DNA of 64,000 bases from an uncultured Euryhalocaulis sp. GTDB lineage: Bacteria > Pseudomonadota > Alphaproteobacteria > Caulobacterales > Maricaulaceae. The notes below the pieces were generated by a model, which saw only the letters and a program-made list of their open reading frames with translations, searched no databases and was not told where the DNA came from. The stretch is from positions 27,441 to 91,440 of the forward strand of contig CAJXKJ010000006.1 of the NCBI GenBank assembly GCA_913055605.1, written 5' to 3'. Below, piece after piece: positions 42,713 through 51,088 of the stretch; the first letter of the stretch is position 1, and every line of letters starts with the position of its first letter. Position numbers and translations under genes: made by a program.

Positions 42713-43468
42713 TCAGCTGTTGGCGACCTTGGCGCGGGTCCGCGCGACATTGTCCCGAACGCTGTCCGGGAAATCGCCCAGCACCTTGCGCATCGCCTCT
42801 TCGGCCCGCGCGGTGTCGCGCGATTCGATCGCCACGGCGACGGCGCGGTGATCGGCGATGTCATGAAGCCGGTCCTGTTCCGGCCGCGTCGTCATGGAGT
42901 GGTACCAGTACCGCGCCGCCTTGTGGTGCAGCGAGATGACCACCCGCGCCAGGGTCAGATTGTGACTGGCGACCGCCACCGCGCGGTGGAAGTTCTGGTC
43001 CATTGCCACCAGCGTGCGGAAGTCGCGCTGCTTGGCGTAGGCCTCCGCGCCTTCGAACGCATTCGCGATGGCCTCGATCTCCGACGCCGTGGCGTGACGG
43101 GCGGCCAGCGCCGCGCCGTGCGGCTCCAGAAGATAGCGAACCTCGAACGCCTGCTCGACTTCCTGAAGGTCCAGCGGGGTGACCGTGGTGCCGGAGCGCG
43201 CGCGGCGCTGAACCAGCCCCTCCAGCGACAGGCGCCCCAGCGCGTCGCGCACGCCGGCGACGCCGACATCGTAGCGCTTGGCCAAGCCGTGCTCGTCCAG
43301 CCGCGCGCTCGGCGGCAGGCTGCCCAGAATGATGTCCAGCAGGATGTGCTCGTACGCCTTGGACTTTTGAAGGTCCGGCGACCAGTCCTCGACTTGGCGG
43401 AACGCGCTGAAAGGCTGCGGTTCGAGCACCGCTACACTCCCCCTGCCGGAAGGTTTCTTACCCTGCAT
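42713..43468 (-). CDS. GntR-family (FadR/FCD) transcription regulator
   Basis: 251 residues. A winged helix occupies about residues 38-100 (LDEHGLAKRYDVGVAGVRDALGRLSLEGLVQRR, the GntR signature) and an all-helical FCD ligand domain ~105-235, with a metal-ligand-type series including His in QNFHRAVAVASHN, typical of regulators binding organic acids. It is upstream of the Rut-like cluster on the same strand and is the obvious candidate to bind the three ACATGTCANCTAACATGT sites. An imperfect TCTCG-TTTTT-CGAGA repeat (43494-43508) is in its own upstream region. Effector unknown. Confidence 0.85.
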   Translation of the reverse strand: MQGKKPSGRGSVAVLEPQPFSAFRQVEDWSPDLQKSKAYEHILLDIILGSLPPSARLDEHGLAKRYDVGVAGVRDALGRLSLEGLVQRRARSGTTVTPLDLQEVEQAFEVRYLLEPHGAALAARHATASEIEAIANAFEGAEAYAKQRDFRTLVAMDQNFHRAVAVASHNLTLARVVISLHHKAARYWYHSMTTRPEQDRLHDIADHRAVAVAIESRDTARAEEAMRKVLGDFPDSVRDNVARTRAKVANS

Positions 43469-43647
43469 GCGTTCCCCCCTGGAACGGCAACCGTCTCGTT
43501 TTTCGAGATCGTTTCATCGACTTTAGGAGAGTCCCCAGGCCCAGGCAAACGCGCCTGTCTGCACGGGGCTGTCTCTTCCCGCCGCCGCCACGGCGCGATT
43601 CGCGCCGTTTCCTTTTACCCGGATTCCTTGCCGAGGGCGCTATCTCC

Positions 43648-45345
43648 ATGACTTCCGAAGACCAAAAAACCGTTGTCCGTTCGGGCGTTAGCCGGCGGGA
43701 GACTCTGTACGCCGCGGGCTTCACGCTGCTGGGCGGATGCGCTTCGGCGCCGGCCGCACAGGCGACAACGCCGGCGCGTTTCACCTCCGGCGTGGCGAGC
43801 GGCGACCCGACACAGACCTCGGGCGTGATCTGGACGCGCGCCCTTCCCGACGCGCCGGCGCGCGCGGCGACCGTCGCGTTCGAGATCGCGGAGGATCCGG
43901 ATTTCGGAAACATCCTGCGGCGCGGACAGGCGACGACGACGGCGGAGCGCGACTTCACGGTGAAGATCGACGTGCAGGGCCTGCAGCCCGGCGCGACCTA
44001 TTTTTACCGCTTCCAGGCCGGCGCGGCGCAGTCGCCCACGGGCCGCACGCGCACTTTGCCCGTTGCGGGCGCACAGTCGATCCGGCTCGCGCTTGCCTCA
44101 TGCGCCAACTACCCCTCTGGTTTCTATAACGGCTATCGCGAGATCGCCGGCGTCGCGGATCTCGACGCCGTCATCCATGTCGGCGACTACATCTATGAGT
44201 ACGGGCCGGACGGATATGACGGCGAAACCGGAAAGCGGATCGGCCGCATCCCCGACCCGCCGCACGAAATCGTCACGCTGGACGATTACCGCCGCCGCTT
44301 CGCCCAGTACCGCGCCGACCCGGACCTGCAGGCCGCGCACGCCCATGCGCCCTTCATCACCATCTGGGACGATCACGAGACGGCCAATAACAGCTGGACC
44401 GGCGGCGCGGACAATCACCAGGAGGATGCCGAAGGCGCATGGCTGGCCAGGCGCGACGCGGCGCTGCGCGCCTATTTCGAATGGCTGCCCATGCGCGATC
44501 CCGCGCCCGGCGCGGCGGCCGAACGGCTGCGCCGCGTCTATGATTTCGGCGATATCGCCTCGCTGATCGTGATCGAAACGCGCCTGACCGGGCGCAGCCG
44601 CCAACTGTCGCTGGACGAAACCGCCCTCGCCGACCCGCAGCGGTTCGAGGAGGAAACGCTGGGCGATCCCTCGCGCACCATGATGGGGCCGGCGCAGGAA
44701 GCCTGGCTGGGCGAGGCGCTGATGCAATCGCGCGCGCGCGGCATGGCCTGGCAGATCCTGGGCAACCAGACCGTCATGGGCCGCATGCGCACGCCGGACT
44801 TCACGACCCGTTTTCCGCGCGATGTGGTGGACGCCGCGATGGCGGCCGGCGGCTATTCCGCGCGCTGGCTGGAACGGTCGAAACTGGGCCTGCCGGTCAA
44901 TCTGGATTCCTGGGATGGCTATCCCGCCGCGCGCACCCGTCTGTACGAACAGGCGCTGGCGGCGGATGCGCGGCTCGCCGTGCTGTCCGGCGACAGCCAC
45001 ATGTTCTGGGCGAACAATCTGCATCATCCGGAGAGCGGGCAGATGGTCGGCGTGGAATTCGCCACCGCCGGAATCACCTCCCCCGGCGGCTACGAGAATT
45101 TTGGATCGGACCCGCAGATTTTCGCGACCGCCGCGACGGGCATGGCCGAGCACAATCCCGACATCGCCTGGGCCAATGTGCGCAATCGCGGCTTCGTCCT
45201 GTTGTCGGTCACGGAAGAGGCGATCGAGGCGGAATATGTCGGCCTCAGCACGATCACCGAGCGCGACTACGAACCGATGACGCTGCTGAAAGCCCGCGCG
45301 GAAACGGCGCCCGGGCGACGGGAGCTCGCTCTGGATATCGGATAG
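43648..45345 (+). CDS. PhoD-like alkaline phosphatase/phosphodiesterase
   Basis: 565-residue PhoD-family metallophosphatase. The N-terminus has RRETLYAAGFTLLGGCASAP, with a twin-Arg-like start and a lipobox cysteine, so it is exported and perhaps lipid-anchored. An N-terminal Ig-like segment (FTSGVASGDPTQTSGVIWTRA) is followed by a calcineurin-like core (VIHVGDYIYEYG, TIWDDHETANNSWTGG, ILGNQTVMGRM, AVLSGDSHMFWANN). It hydrolyses phosphate esters or diesters in the periplasm using metal ions. It converges on the LuxR regulator gene. No Pho box is obvious. It may be unrelated to its neighbours. Confidence 0.88.
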   Translation: MTSEDQKTVVRSGVSRRETLYAAGFTLLGGCASAPAAQATTPARFTSGVASGDPTQTSGVIWTRALPDAPARAATVAFEIAEDPDFGNILRRGQATTTAERDFTVKIDVQGLQPGATYFYRFQAGAAQSPTGRTRTLPVAGAQSIRLALASCANYPSGFYNGYREIAGVADLDAVIHVGDYIYEYGPDGYDGETGKRIGRIPDPPHEIVTLDDYRRRFAQYRADPDLQAAHAHAPFITIWDDHETANNSWTGGADNHQEDAEGAWLARRDAALRAYFEWLPMRDPAPGAAAERLRRVYDFGDIASLIVIETRLTGRSRQLSLDETALADPQRFEEETLGDPSRTMMGPAQEAWLGEALMQSRARGMAWQILGNQTVMGRMRTPDFTTRFPRDVVDAAMAAGGYSARWLERSKLGLPVNLDSWDGYPAARTRLYEQALAADARLAVLSGDSHMFWANNLHHPESGQMVGVEFATAGITSPGGYENFGSDPQIFATAATGMAEHNPDIAWANVRNRGFVLLSVTEEAIEAEYVGLSTITERDYEPMTLLKARAETAPGRRELALDIG

Positions 45346-45356
45346 CGGGCGCGCGT

Positions 45357-46256
45357 TCAGTTCCGGTCGAGATAGCGCAGGGCGATCATCGCCGCGGAGA
45401 TGCGGTTCTCCACGCCGAGCTTGGAGTAGACCTGCTCCAGATGCTTGTCGACGGTGCGCGTGCTGAGGCCCAGGATCTCCCCGATATCCTTGTTGGACTT
45501 CCCGCGCGTCAGCCACAGCAGCACCTCCGCCTCCCGCCCCGTCAGGGACAGGCGGGAGCGGAACACGGCGCTGGCGTCGGCGGAGGCGTCGGCGATGGAC
45601 AGCAGATATTCGTCCGGCCCCAGCTGCGCGTTGAAGGTCAGCTGCACCTTCAGCCCGGTCGGCGCGGTGATGGTCAGCGGCATGGCGTTGCCGCCGGTCA
45701 GCCAGCCCGCCACATCCGGCAGCACGTCCGGCGCGACCGAACCCGGCGCGCGGACCAGCTCCTCCGCCTGGGGCGTCGTCCAGAGCAATTCGCCGTCCGA
45801 ATTTACGCCCACCAGCGCGCGGCCCGCGGCGTCCAGCGCCAGGCTGATGCTGCGCGCCTTGCGCGCGTTGGCGGCGTGCACCTTGATCCGGGCGACCAGC
45901 TCGTCGGCGACGATCGGCTTGGTCAGGTAATCGACGCCCCCGGCCTCCAGCCCCGTCACGACATGTTCGGTGTCGCTGAGGCCGGTCATGAAGATCACCG
46001 GCAAATGCGCCAGGCGCGGATCGGCCTTGATCCGGCGCGTGGTGACGAAGCCGTCCATGCCCGGCATCACCGCGTCCATCAGGATGACTTCGGGGCGCTT
46101 GTCGGCGGTGACCTCCAGCGCCTCGGCGCCGGAGCTGGCGACGAAGACGGTGAAGCCCGCCTCCTCCAGCGCGTCGGTCAGGAAGCGCAGCGTTTCCGGC
46201 GAGTCGTCGACGACGAGCACCGAACCGGCGGTCTGGGCTTCAGCGGTCATGGCCAT
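45357..46256 (-). CDS. LuxR-type response regulator
   Basis: 299 residues. The receiver (~14-130; VLVVDDSPET, phospho-Asp in VILMDAVMPGMDGF, Lys in YLTKPIV) is followed by a PAS-like linker and a C-terminal LuxR helix-turn-helix (SLTGREAEVLLWLTRGKSNKDIGEILGLSTRTVDKHLEQVYSKLGVENR). Its start overlaps the 3' end of the NCS1-type kinase gene, so the two are a cognate pair in all likelihood. ATG 46250 is an alternative. The output is probably the divergent urt/fmd operon. Confidence 0.87.
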   Translation of the reverse strand: MAMTAEAQTAGSVLVVDDSPETLRFLTDALEEAGFTVFVASSGAEALEVTADKRPEVILMDAVMPGMDGFVTTRRIKADPRLAHLPVIFMTGLSDTEHVVTGLEAGGVDYLTKPIVADELVARIKVHAANARKARSISLALDAAGRALVGVNSDGELLWTTPQAEELVRAPGSVAPDVLPDVAGWLTGGNAMPLTITAPTGLKVQLTFNAQLGPDEYLLSIADASADASAVFRSRLSLTGREAEVLLWLTRGKSNKDIGEILGLSTRTVDKHLEQVYSKLGVENRISAAMIALRYLDRN

Positions 46257-49200
46257 CGAGGGTTTCCAGTTCGGATGCGGCGCGCGGCGTGCGGCCGGCG
46301 CGGCGGACGCCTGGGTCGGTAGATTCATATTCCCACTCCAGATCGAGAACCGCGCCGATGCGGTCCAGAAGCGCGGCGATTTCCACGGGCTTGGCTAGCA
46401 TGCCGTCATGCTGGTCGCCCGGCGTGCTCGGGCGGCGGATGTCGGCGGCGTCCGCGGTGATGATGACGATGCGCGGAGGGCGCTCCATCTTGCGCAGGCG
46501 CGAGGCGACGTCCCAGCCGGTCATGCCCGGCATCGAAATGTCCAGCAGCGCGAGGTCGGGCGACAGCTCCGCCGCCATGTCCAGACAGGTCAGGCCGTCG
46601 GCCGCGGTGTGCACGTCGAAGCCGAGCGGGCGCAGAATGTCCTCCACCAGCGCCAGATGCGACGGGTCGTCGTCGGCGACCAGCACGGTGCGGCGCGGGC
46701 CGCGATAGCCGGCGATCTGTTCGGTGGCAGCGCGTTCGGAGCCCGGGCTGTGCACCGCGGACAGCATCAGGCGTACGCGCACGCGCGTGCCGACGCCGGG
46801 CGTGCTGGTCAGGGTCAGCTCGCCGCCCATGATGTCGGTCAGCAGGCTGGTGATGGTGAGGCCGAGCCCCGTGCCCGGCGTGGCGGCGACGGCCGTCGCC
46901 TGCCCCCGCGCGAAGGGTTCGAAGACGCGCTCGATATCCTCGGCCGGTATGCCGACGCCGCTGTCCACGATCTCGAACTCCGCGATCTGGTTGCGATAGG
47001 CCACGCCGAAGGAGACATAGCCCTGGTCCGTGAACTTGATCGCATTGGACAGCAGGTTGATGCAGATCTGGCGCAGACGCTTCTCGTCGGTGTTCACGAC
47101 CTCCGGCAGCGAATCGGAAATGTGGGAGCGGAACTCGATCCCGCGTGCATCGGCCTGCATTCGGAACATGTCGACCAGCTGGGCCAGGAATTCCTTGATC
47201 CGCACCTCTTCGCGATTGAGCTGGAGCCGCCCGGCCTCGATCTTCGAAATATCGAGCAGGCCTTCGATCAGGCCGCCCAGATGCTGGGCGGAGCGGCGCA
47301 TGATTCGAATCGCGTCGCGCCGGTGGTTCGGGATGGTCTGGTCCCGCTCCAGAAGCTGGGCGTAGCCGAAGATCGCGTTCAGCGGCGTGCGCAGCTCGTG
47401 GCTGATTCCGGTGACATAGCGGCTCTTGGCCTGGTTCGCCGCCTCCGCCGTGTCCTTGGCCTGCTGCAGCAGCTGGTCGGTGCGCTTGTGCGCCTCGATC
47501 TCGGCCAGCAGCAGCGCGGTCTGGCGCGTCACCTCCTCCTGCGCCGCGCGCCGGCTTTCGTGCGCGAGGACGAACAGCCAGGCGACGACGCCGGTGATCA
47601 GCAGGAAGGCGAAGAAAATCTTCAGCAGCATCGAGCGGACCTCGTCCATCGGCAGGCCGGTCTCGATGACCGTCTGCAGATAGATGAGGCTAAGCACGCC
47701 GGCGAGCAGAACCGCGATGATGGAGATCAGCGCCAGATAATGACCGAGGCTGGAGTTCAGGCGCTCCACCAGCGGTGCGGGGAAAATGGCGCGCAGACCG
47801 GCCAGCAGCTGGTCCTTCATCTGGCTGCCCGTCTTGCAGACATCGTGGCAGCGCGCGTCCAGCGTACAGCACAGAGAGCAGATCGGCCCGTCATAGACAG
47901 GGCAGGACGACATGTCCTCCGGCTCGAAATGGTGCTCGCAGATACAGCAGCGGACCTGGCTCTGGCCCGCCCATTCCCGCTTTTCCTCGCGCGCGATGTA
48001 GAAGCGGCTGCCGGTCGCCAGCGCGATCACCGGCGCCATGACGAAGGCGATGCCGAGCGCCAGATAGGAGGACAGCGCCTGCAGCGTGTCCCCCAGCATC
48101 CCCGAATAGGCGACCACTGACCCGATGCTGGCCAGCAGCATCGAGCCCAGCCCGACCGGGTTGATGTCGTAGAGATGCGCGCGCTTGAACTCGATCCGCC
48201 GCGGGCTGAGGCCGAGCGGCTTGCAGACCACCAGGTCGGCGACCAGCGCCCCCACCCAGGCCACCGCGACATGCGCGTAGAGGCCGAGGATGTGCTCCAG
48301 CGCGCGATAGATGCCGAGCTCCATCAGCATCAGCGCGATGGCGACATTGAAGACCAGCCAGACGACACGCCCCGGGTGGCGGTGCGTCAGGCGGGAGAAG
48401 AAATTCGACCAGGCGATCGAGCCCGCATAGGAGTTCGTCACATTGATCTTCAGCTGGGACAGAATCACGAAGACGCCGGTCAGCCCGACCGCCAGCCCCG
48501 GATTGGCGGTGACATAGCCGAAGGCGACCAGGTAGAGCTGGTTCGGGTCAGCCGCCTGTTCCGGCGTCTTGCCGGCGTTGATCGCGAGATAGGCCAGGAA
48601 CGCGCCCAGCATCAGCTTGACCGTGCCAATCACGATCCAGCCGGGCCCGGCGGCCAGCAGCGCCGTCCACCAGGAGCCGGAATTCTTCGCGCCCTTGCGC
48701 GGCAGGAAGCGCAGGATGTCCACCTGCTCCCCGATCTGGGCGACCAGCGCGAACAGGACGGTCGAGGCCGCGCCGAACAGCAGGATGTTGAACGAGCCGT
48801 CCATCGGGCCGAGGCGGCCGGCGTATTGCGTCCACCCCGCCGCGTCGTCGAGCCCGTACAGCGCGATGAAGATGAAGGGCAGCAGATGCAGCGCGATCCA
48901 TAGCGGCTGGGTCGCGGCCTGGAACCGGTTGATGAAGGTGAAGCCGTGCGTGACCATCGGGATGATGGCGAGCGCGCTGATGATGTAGCCGGCGGTGATC
49001 GGCACGCCGAGCAGCATCTTCAGCGCATAGGCCATGATCACGGCCTCGATCGCGAAAAAGATGAAGGTGAAGCTGGCGTAGATCAGCGAGGTGATCGTTG
49101 AGCCGATATAGCCGAACCCCGCGCCGCGCGTCAGAAGGTCGATGTCGACCCCGTACTTGGCGGCGTAATAGCTGATCGGCGTGGCCATCAGAAAGATCAG

Positions 49201-49452
49201 CGCGCTGACCACCGCGATCGCGGCGACCGTATTGGTGAAGCCGAAGCTGAGCATCAGCGTCGCGCCGATGGCTTCCAGCGCGAGGAAGGAGATGGAGCCG
49301 ATGGCGGTGTTGGCCACCCGGGCCGCGGTCCATTTACGCGCACCTTTGGCGGTGAACCGGAGCGCGTAGTCCTCGAGGGTCTCGTCGGCTACCCACTGGT
49401 TGTATTCGCGTCTGACCCTGACAACGCGCTGTTGCGCGACCATCTCGCTCAC
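46240..49452 (-). CDS. NCS1 transporter-domain hybrid histidine kinase
   Basis: 1,070 residues. The N-terminal ~485 residues form an intact-looking 12-helix nucleobase:cation symporter-1 (NCS1; cytosine/uracil/allantoin/hydantoin permease) domain, including TKGARKWTAARVANTAIGSISF and FVILSQLKINVTNSYAGSIAW. A cysteine-rich segment follows at 502-539 (CCIC, CPVYDGPIC, CC, C--VC; nine Cys, probable metal site), then two more helices (~572-592, 610-630) and a coiled coil. HisKA has His685 ([11 protein letters not shown]), followed by HATPase and a C-terminal receiver (ALLDISMPGMTGW). It would sense or transport a nucleobase-like or urea-like compound and signal to the LuxR regulator. Confidence 0.9.
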   Translation of the reverse strand: MSEMVAQQRVVRVRREYNQWVADETLEDYALRFTAKGARKWTAARVANTAIGSISFLALEAIGATLMLSFGFTNTVAAIAVVSALIFLMATPISYYAAKYGVDIDLLTRGAGFGYIGSTITSLIYASFTFIFFAIEAVIMAYALKMLLGVPITAGYIISALAIIPMVTHGFTFINRFQAATQPLWIALHLLPFIFIALYGLDDAAGWTQYAGRLGPMDGSFNILLFGAASTVLFALVAQIGEQVDILRFLPRKGAKNSGSWWTALLAAGPGWIVIGTVKLMLGAFLAYLAINAGKTPEQAADPNQLYLVAFGYVTANPGLAVGLTGVFVILSQLKINVTNSYAGSIAWSNFFSRLTHRHPGRVVWLVFNVAIALMLMELGIYRALEHILGLYAHVAVAWVGALVADLVVCKPLGLSPRRIEFKRAHLYDINPVGLGSMLLASIGSVVAYSGMLGDTLQALSSYLALGIAFVMAPVIALATGSRFYIAREEKREWAGQSQVRCCICEHHFEPEDMSSCPVYDGPICSLCCTLDARCHDVCKTGSQMKDQLLAGLRAIFPAPLVERLNSSLGHYLALISIIAVLLAGVLSLIYLQTVIETGLPMDEVRSMLLKIFFAFLLITGVVAWLFVLAHESRRAAQEEVTRQTALLLAEIEAHKRTDQLLQQAKDTAEAANQAKSRYVTGISHELRTPLNAIFGYAQLLERDQTIPNHRRDAIRIMRRSAQHLGGLIEGLLDISKIEAGRLQLNREEVRIKEFLAQLVDMFRMQADARGIEFRSHISDSLPEVVNTDEKRLRQICINLLSNAIKFTDQGYVSFGVAYRNQIAEFEIVDSGVGIPAEDIERVFEPFARGQATAVAATPGTGLGLTITSLLTDIMGGELTLTSTPGVGTRVRVRLMLSAVHSPGSERAATEQIAGYRGPRRTVLVADDDPSHLALVEDILRPLGFDVHTAADGLTCLDMAAELSPDLALLDISMPGMTGWDVASRLRKMERPPRIVIITADAADIRRPSTPGDQHDGMLAKPVEIAALLDRIGAVLDLEWEYESTDPGVRRAGRTPRAASELETLDGHDR

Positions 49453-49518
49453 TCCGGCAGCGATGCGCGCCCGAGACCCGCTTTCCCCGCTTTAGTCAGA
49501 GGGCGTCCCCCCAATAAT

Positions 49519-49550
49519 GCACCACACTCTGGTGCGGTGCAGCAATTGCA
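49519..49550 (+). promoter_or_regulatory. inverted repeat and sigma-54-like element upstream of urtA
   Basis: An inverted repeat GCACCA-N5-TGGTGC (49519-49535) abuts GG-N10-GC (49536-49549), reading GGTGCAGCAATTGCA. This keeps the GG at -24 and TTGCA at -12 of sigma-54 promoters, while the middle CACG is not kept. The repeat resembles an NtrC site (GCAC-N7-GTGC) but its spacing is N9. The 308-bp divergent gap (49453-49760) holds no gene, and contains this element and the GTATAC repeat at 49642. Confidence 0.35.
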
Positions 49551-49641
49551 TTTATGGGCGCCTGTCATGCGCGCGCCCCGCGCACTATCTCCTTAAAATT
49601 TCGAGCAATTTTATCATTATCCATGAGGCGTCCCGGCATGG

Positions 49642-49663
49642 GTATACGGGTTTTTGCGTATAC
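49642..49663. promoter_or_regulatory. paired GTATAC inverted repeat
   Basis: GTATAC at 49642-49647 and again at 49658-49663, with a 10-base spacer. Extended, TATACG-N8-CGTATA forms a dyad about 98 bp upstream of the urtA start and about 190 bp from the kinase start. It is a candidate operator for the LuxR-type regulator; no binding is shown. Confidence 0.4.
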
Positions 49664-49760
49664 GTGGAAACCCGCATTGCTGCACCGCAGCATCATCACC
49701 GACCATCGCGATAGGAAGGCGGGATAGAGGTTTTCGCCGGCTACTCGATGGAGTGAATGG

Positions 49761-51002
49761 ATGACGAACGATACCAAGTGGACAGTGGACCGGCGCAAGC
49801 TGCTCGCCGGCATGGCGGCGGTTCCGGCCGTCGGCATGGCGCCGGGCTTCGGCCACGCGCAGGCGACGTCGGAGGTCAACACCACCGGCCTAGCCGTTAC
49901 GGACGACAAGGTGACGGTGGGCATTCTCCACTCGGTCACCGGCACGATGGCGATTTCCGAAACCGGCTCCGTGCAGGCCGAGAAGCTGGCCATCGACCAG
50001 ATCAACAAGTCCGGCGGCGTTCTGGGCCGCCAGATCGAATACATCCAGGAAGACGGCGCCAGCGACTGGCCGACCTTCGCGGAAAAGTCCCGCAAGCTGC
50101 TGGTGAACGACAAGGTCGCCGCGGTGTTCGGCTGCTGGACCTCGGCGTCCCGCAAGGCCGTGCTGCCGGTCTTCGAGCAGTACAACGGCATGCTCTACTA
50201 CCCGACCTTCTATGAAGGCCTGGAGCAGTCCAAGAACGTGATCTACACGGGCCAGGAAGCGACCCAGCAGATCATCGCCGGCATCGACTGGATCGTGAAG
50301 GAGAAGAACCCGAAGACCTTCTACCTGCTGGGGTCGGACTACATCTGGCCGCGCACGTCGAACAAGATCGCGCGCAAGCACATCGAGAAGCTGGGCCTGG
50401 AGGTTCAGGGCGAGGAATATTTCCCGCTCGAGCACACCCAGTTCAACTCGGTCATCAACAAGCTGAAGCTGCGCAAGCCGGACGTGATCTACGCGATCAT
50501 CGTCGGCGGCTCGAACGTCGCCTTCTACAAGCAGCTGAAGGCGGCGGGCATCGACCTGTCCAAGCAGACGCTGATCACCATCTCGGTGACCGAGGACGAG
50601 ATCCTGGGCATCGGCGGCGAGAACATCGCCGGCGCCTATGCCTGCATGAAGTACTTCCAGTCCCTCGACAATCCGAACAACGAAGCCTTCGTGTCGGCCT
50701 TCAAGGAGATGTGGGGCCAGGACATCGTCATCGGCGACGTGACGCAGGCCGCCTATCTGGGTCCGTGGCTGTGGAAGCTGACCGTCGAGAAGGCGGGCAG
50801 TTTCGATATCGACAAGGTCGCGGAGGCCAGTCCGGGGATCGAGTTCACCGAGGCGCCGGAAGGCTATGTCCGGATCCACGAGAACCATCACCTCTGGTCC
50901 AAGACCCGCGTCGGCAAGGCCCGTCTCGATGGCCAGTACGACGTCATCTACGAGACCGCGGAGCTGATGGAGCCGGATCCCTTCCCCGAAGGCTATCAGT
51001 GA
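49761..51002 (+). CDS. urtA: urea/short-amide ABC transporter substrate-binding protein
   Basis: 413 residues of the UrtA/FmdD type. An N-terminal Tat-like signal (DRRKLLAGMAAVPAVGM) precedes a type I periplasmic-binding fold: VGILHSVTGTMAISETGSVQAEKLAIDQINKSGG, AVFGCWTSASRKAVLPVFEQYNGMLYYPTFYEGLEQS, FYLLGSDYIWPRTSN and VTQAAYLGPWLW. UrtA-type proteins bind urea; the close FmdD relatives bind formamide/acetamide. The adjacent formamidase supports an amide. GGAG lies 7 bases before the start. The first gene of urtABCDE-fmdAB, divergent from the NCS1 kinase. Confidence 0.9.
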   Translation: MTNDTKWTVDRRKLLAGMAAVPAVGMAPGFGHAQATSEVNTTGLAVTDDKVTVGILHSVTGTMAISETGSVQAEKLAIDQINKSGGVLGRQIEYIQEDGASDWPTFAEKSRKLLVNDKVAAVFGCWTSASRKAVLPVFEQYNGMLYYPTFYEGLEQSKNVIYTGQEATQQIIAGIDWIVKEKNPKTFYLLGSDYIWPRTSNKIARKHIEKLGLEVQGEEYFPLEHTQFNSVINKLKLRKPDVIYAIIVGGSNVAFYKQLKAAGIDLSKQTLITISVTEDEILGIGGENIAGAYACMKYFQSLDNPNNEAFVSAFKEMWGQDIVIGDVTQAAYLGPWLWKLTVEKAGSFDIDKVAEASPGIEFTEAPEGYVRIHENHHLWSKTRVGKARLDGQYDVIYETAELMEPDPFPEGYQ

Positions 51003-51017
51003 CGCCCTGACCGGCGC

Positions 51018-51054
51018 GCGCGGCCGGGACCCCTGGGCGGGTCGCCGGCCGCGC
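51018..51054 (+). terminator. stem-loop between urtA and urtB
   Basis: GCGCGGCCGG-GACCC-loop-GGGTC-G-CCGGCCGCGC forms a 15-bp stem with one bulged G. Binding-protein genes often have such a structure behind them, giving more binding protein than permease. A pyrimidine-rich run (CCCTTCC) follows, but no strong T-run. Confidence 0.5.
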
Positions 51055-51088
51055 CCCTTCCTTTCAGGTACGGGTAAGGACCATCGCT

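Noticed and set aside
31479..43468. Canonical uracil-degrading rut operon
   Set aside because: RutC, RutD, RutG and RutR are missing and extra TonB, M20 and GntR genes are present, so the pathway is called Rut-like instead.
49519..49535. NtrC-binding site in the urt promoter
   Set aside because: The half-sites GCAC and GTGC are spaced by nine bases, not seven, and overlap the proposed -24 region, where activator sites do not normally lie. Kept only as an inverted repeat.
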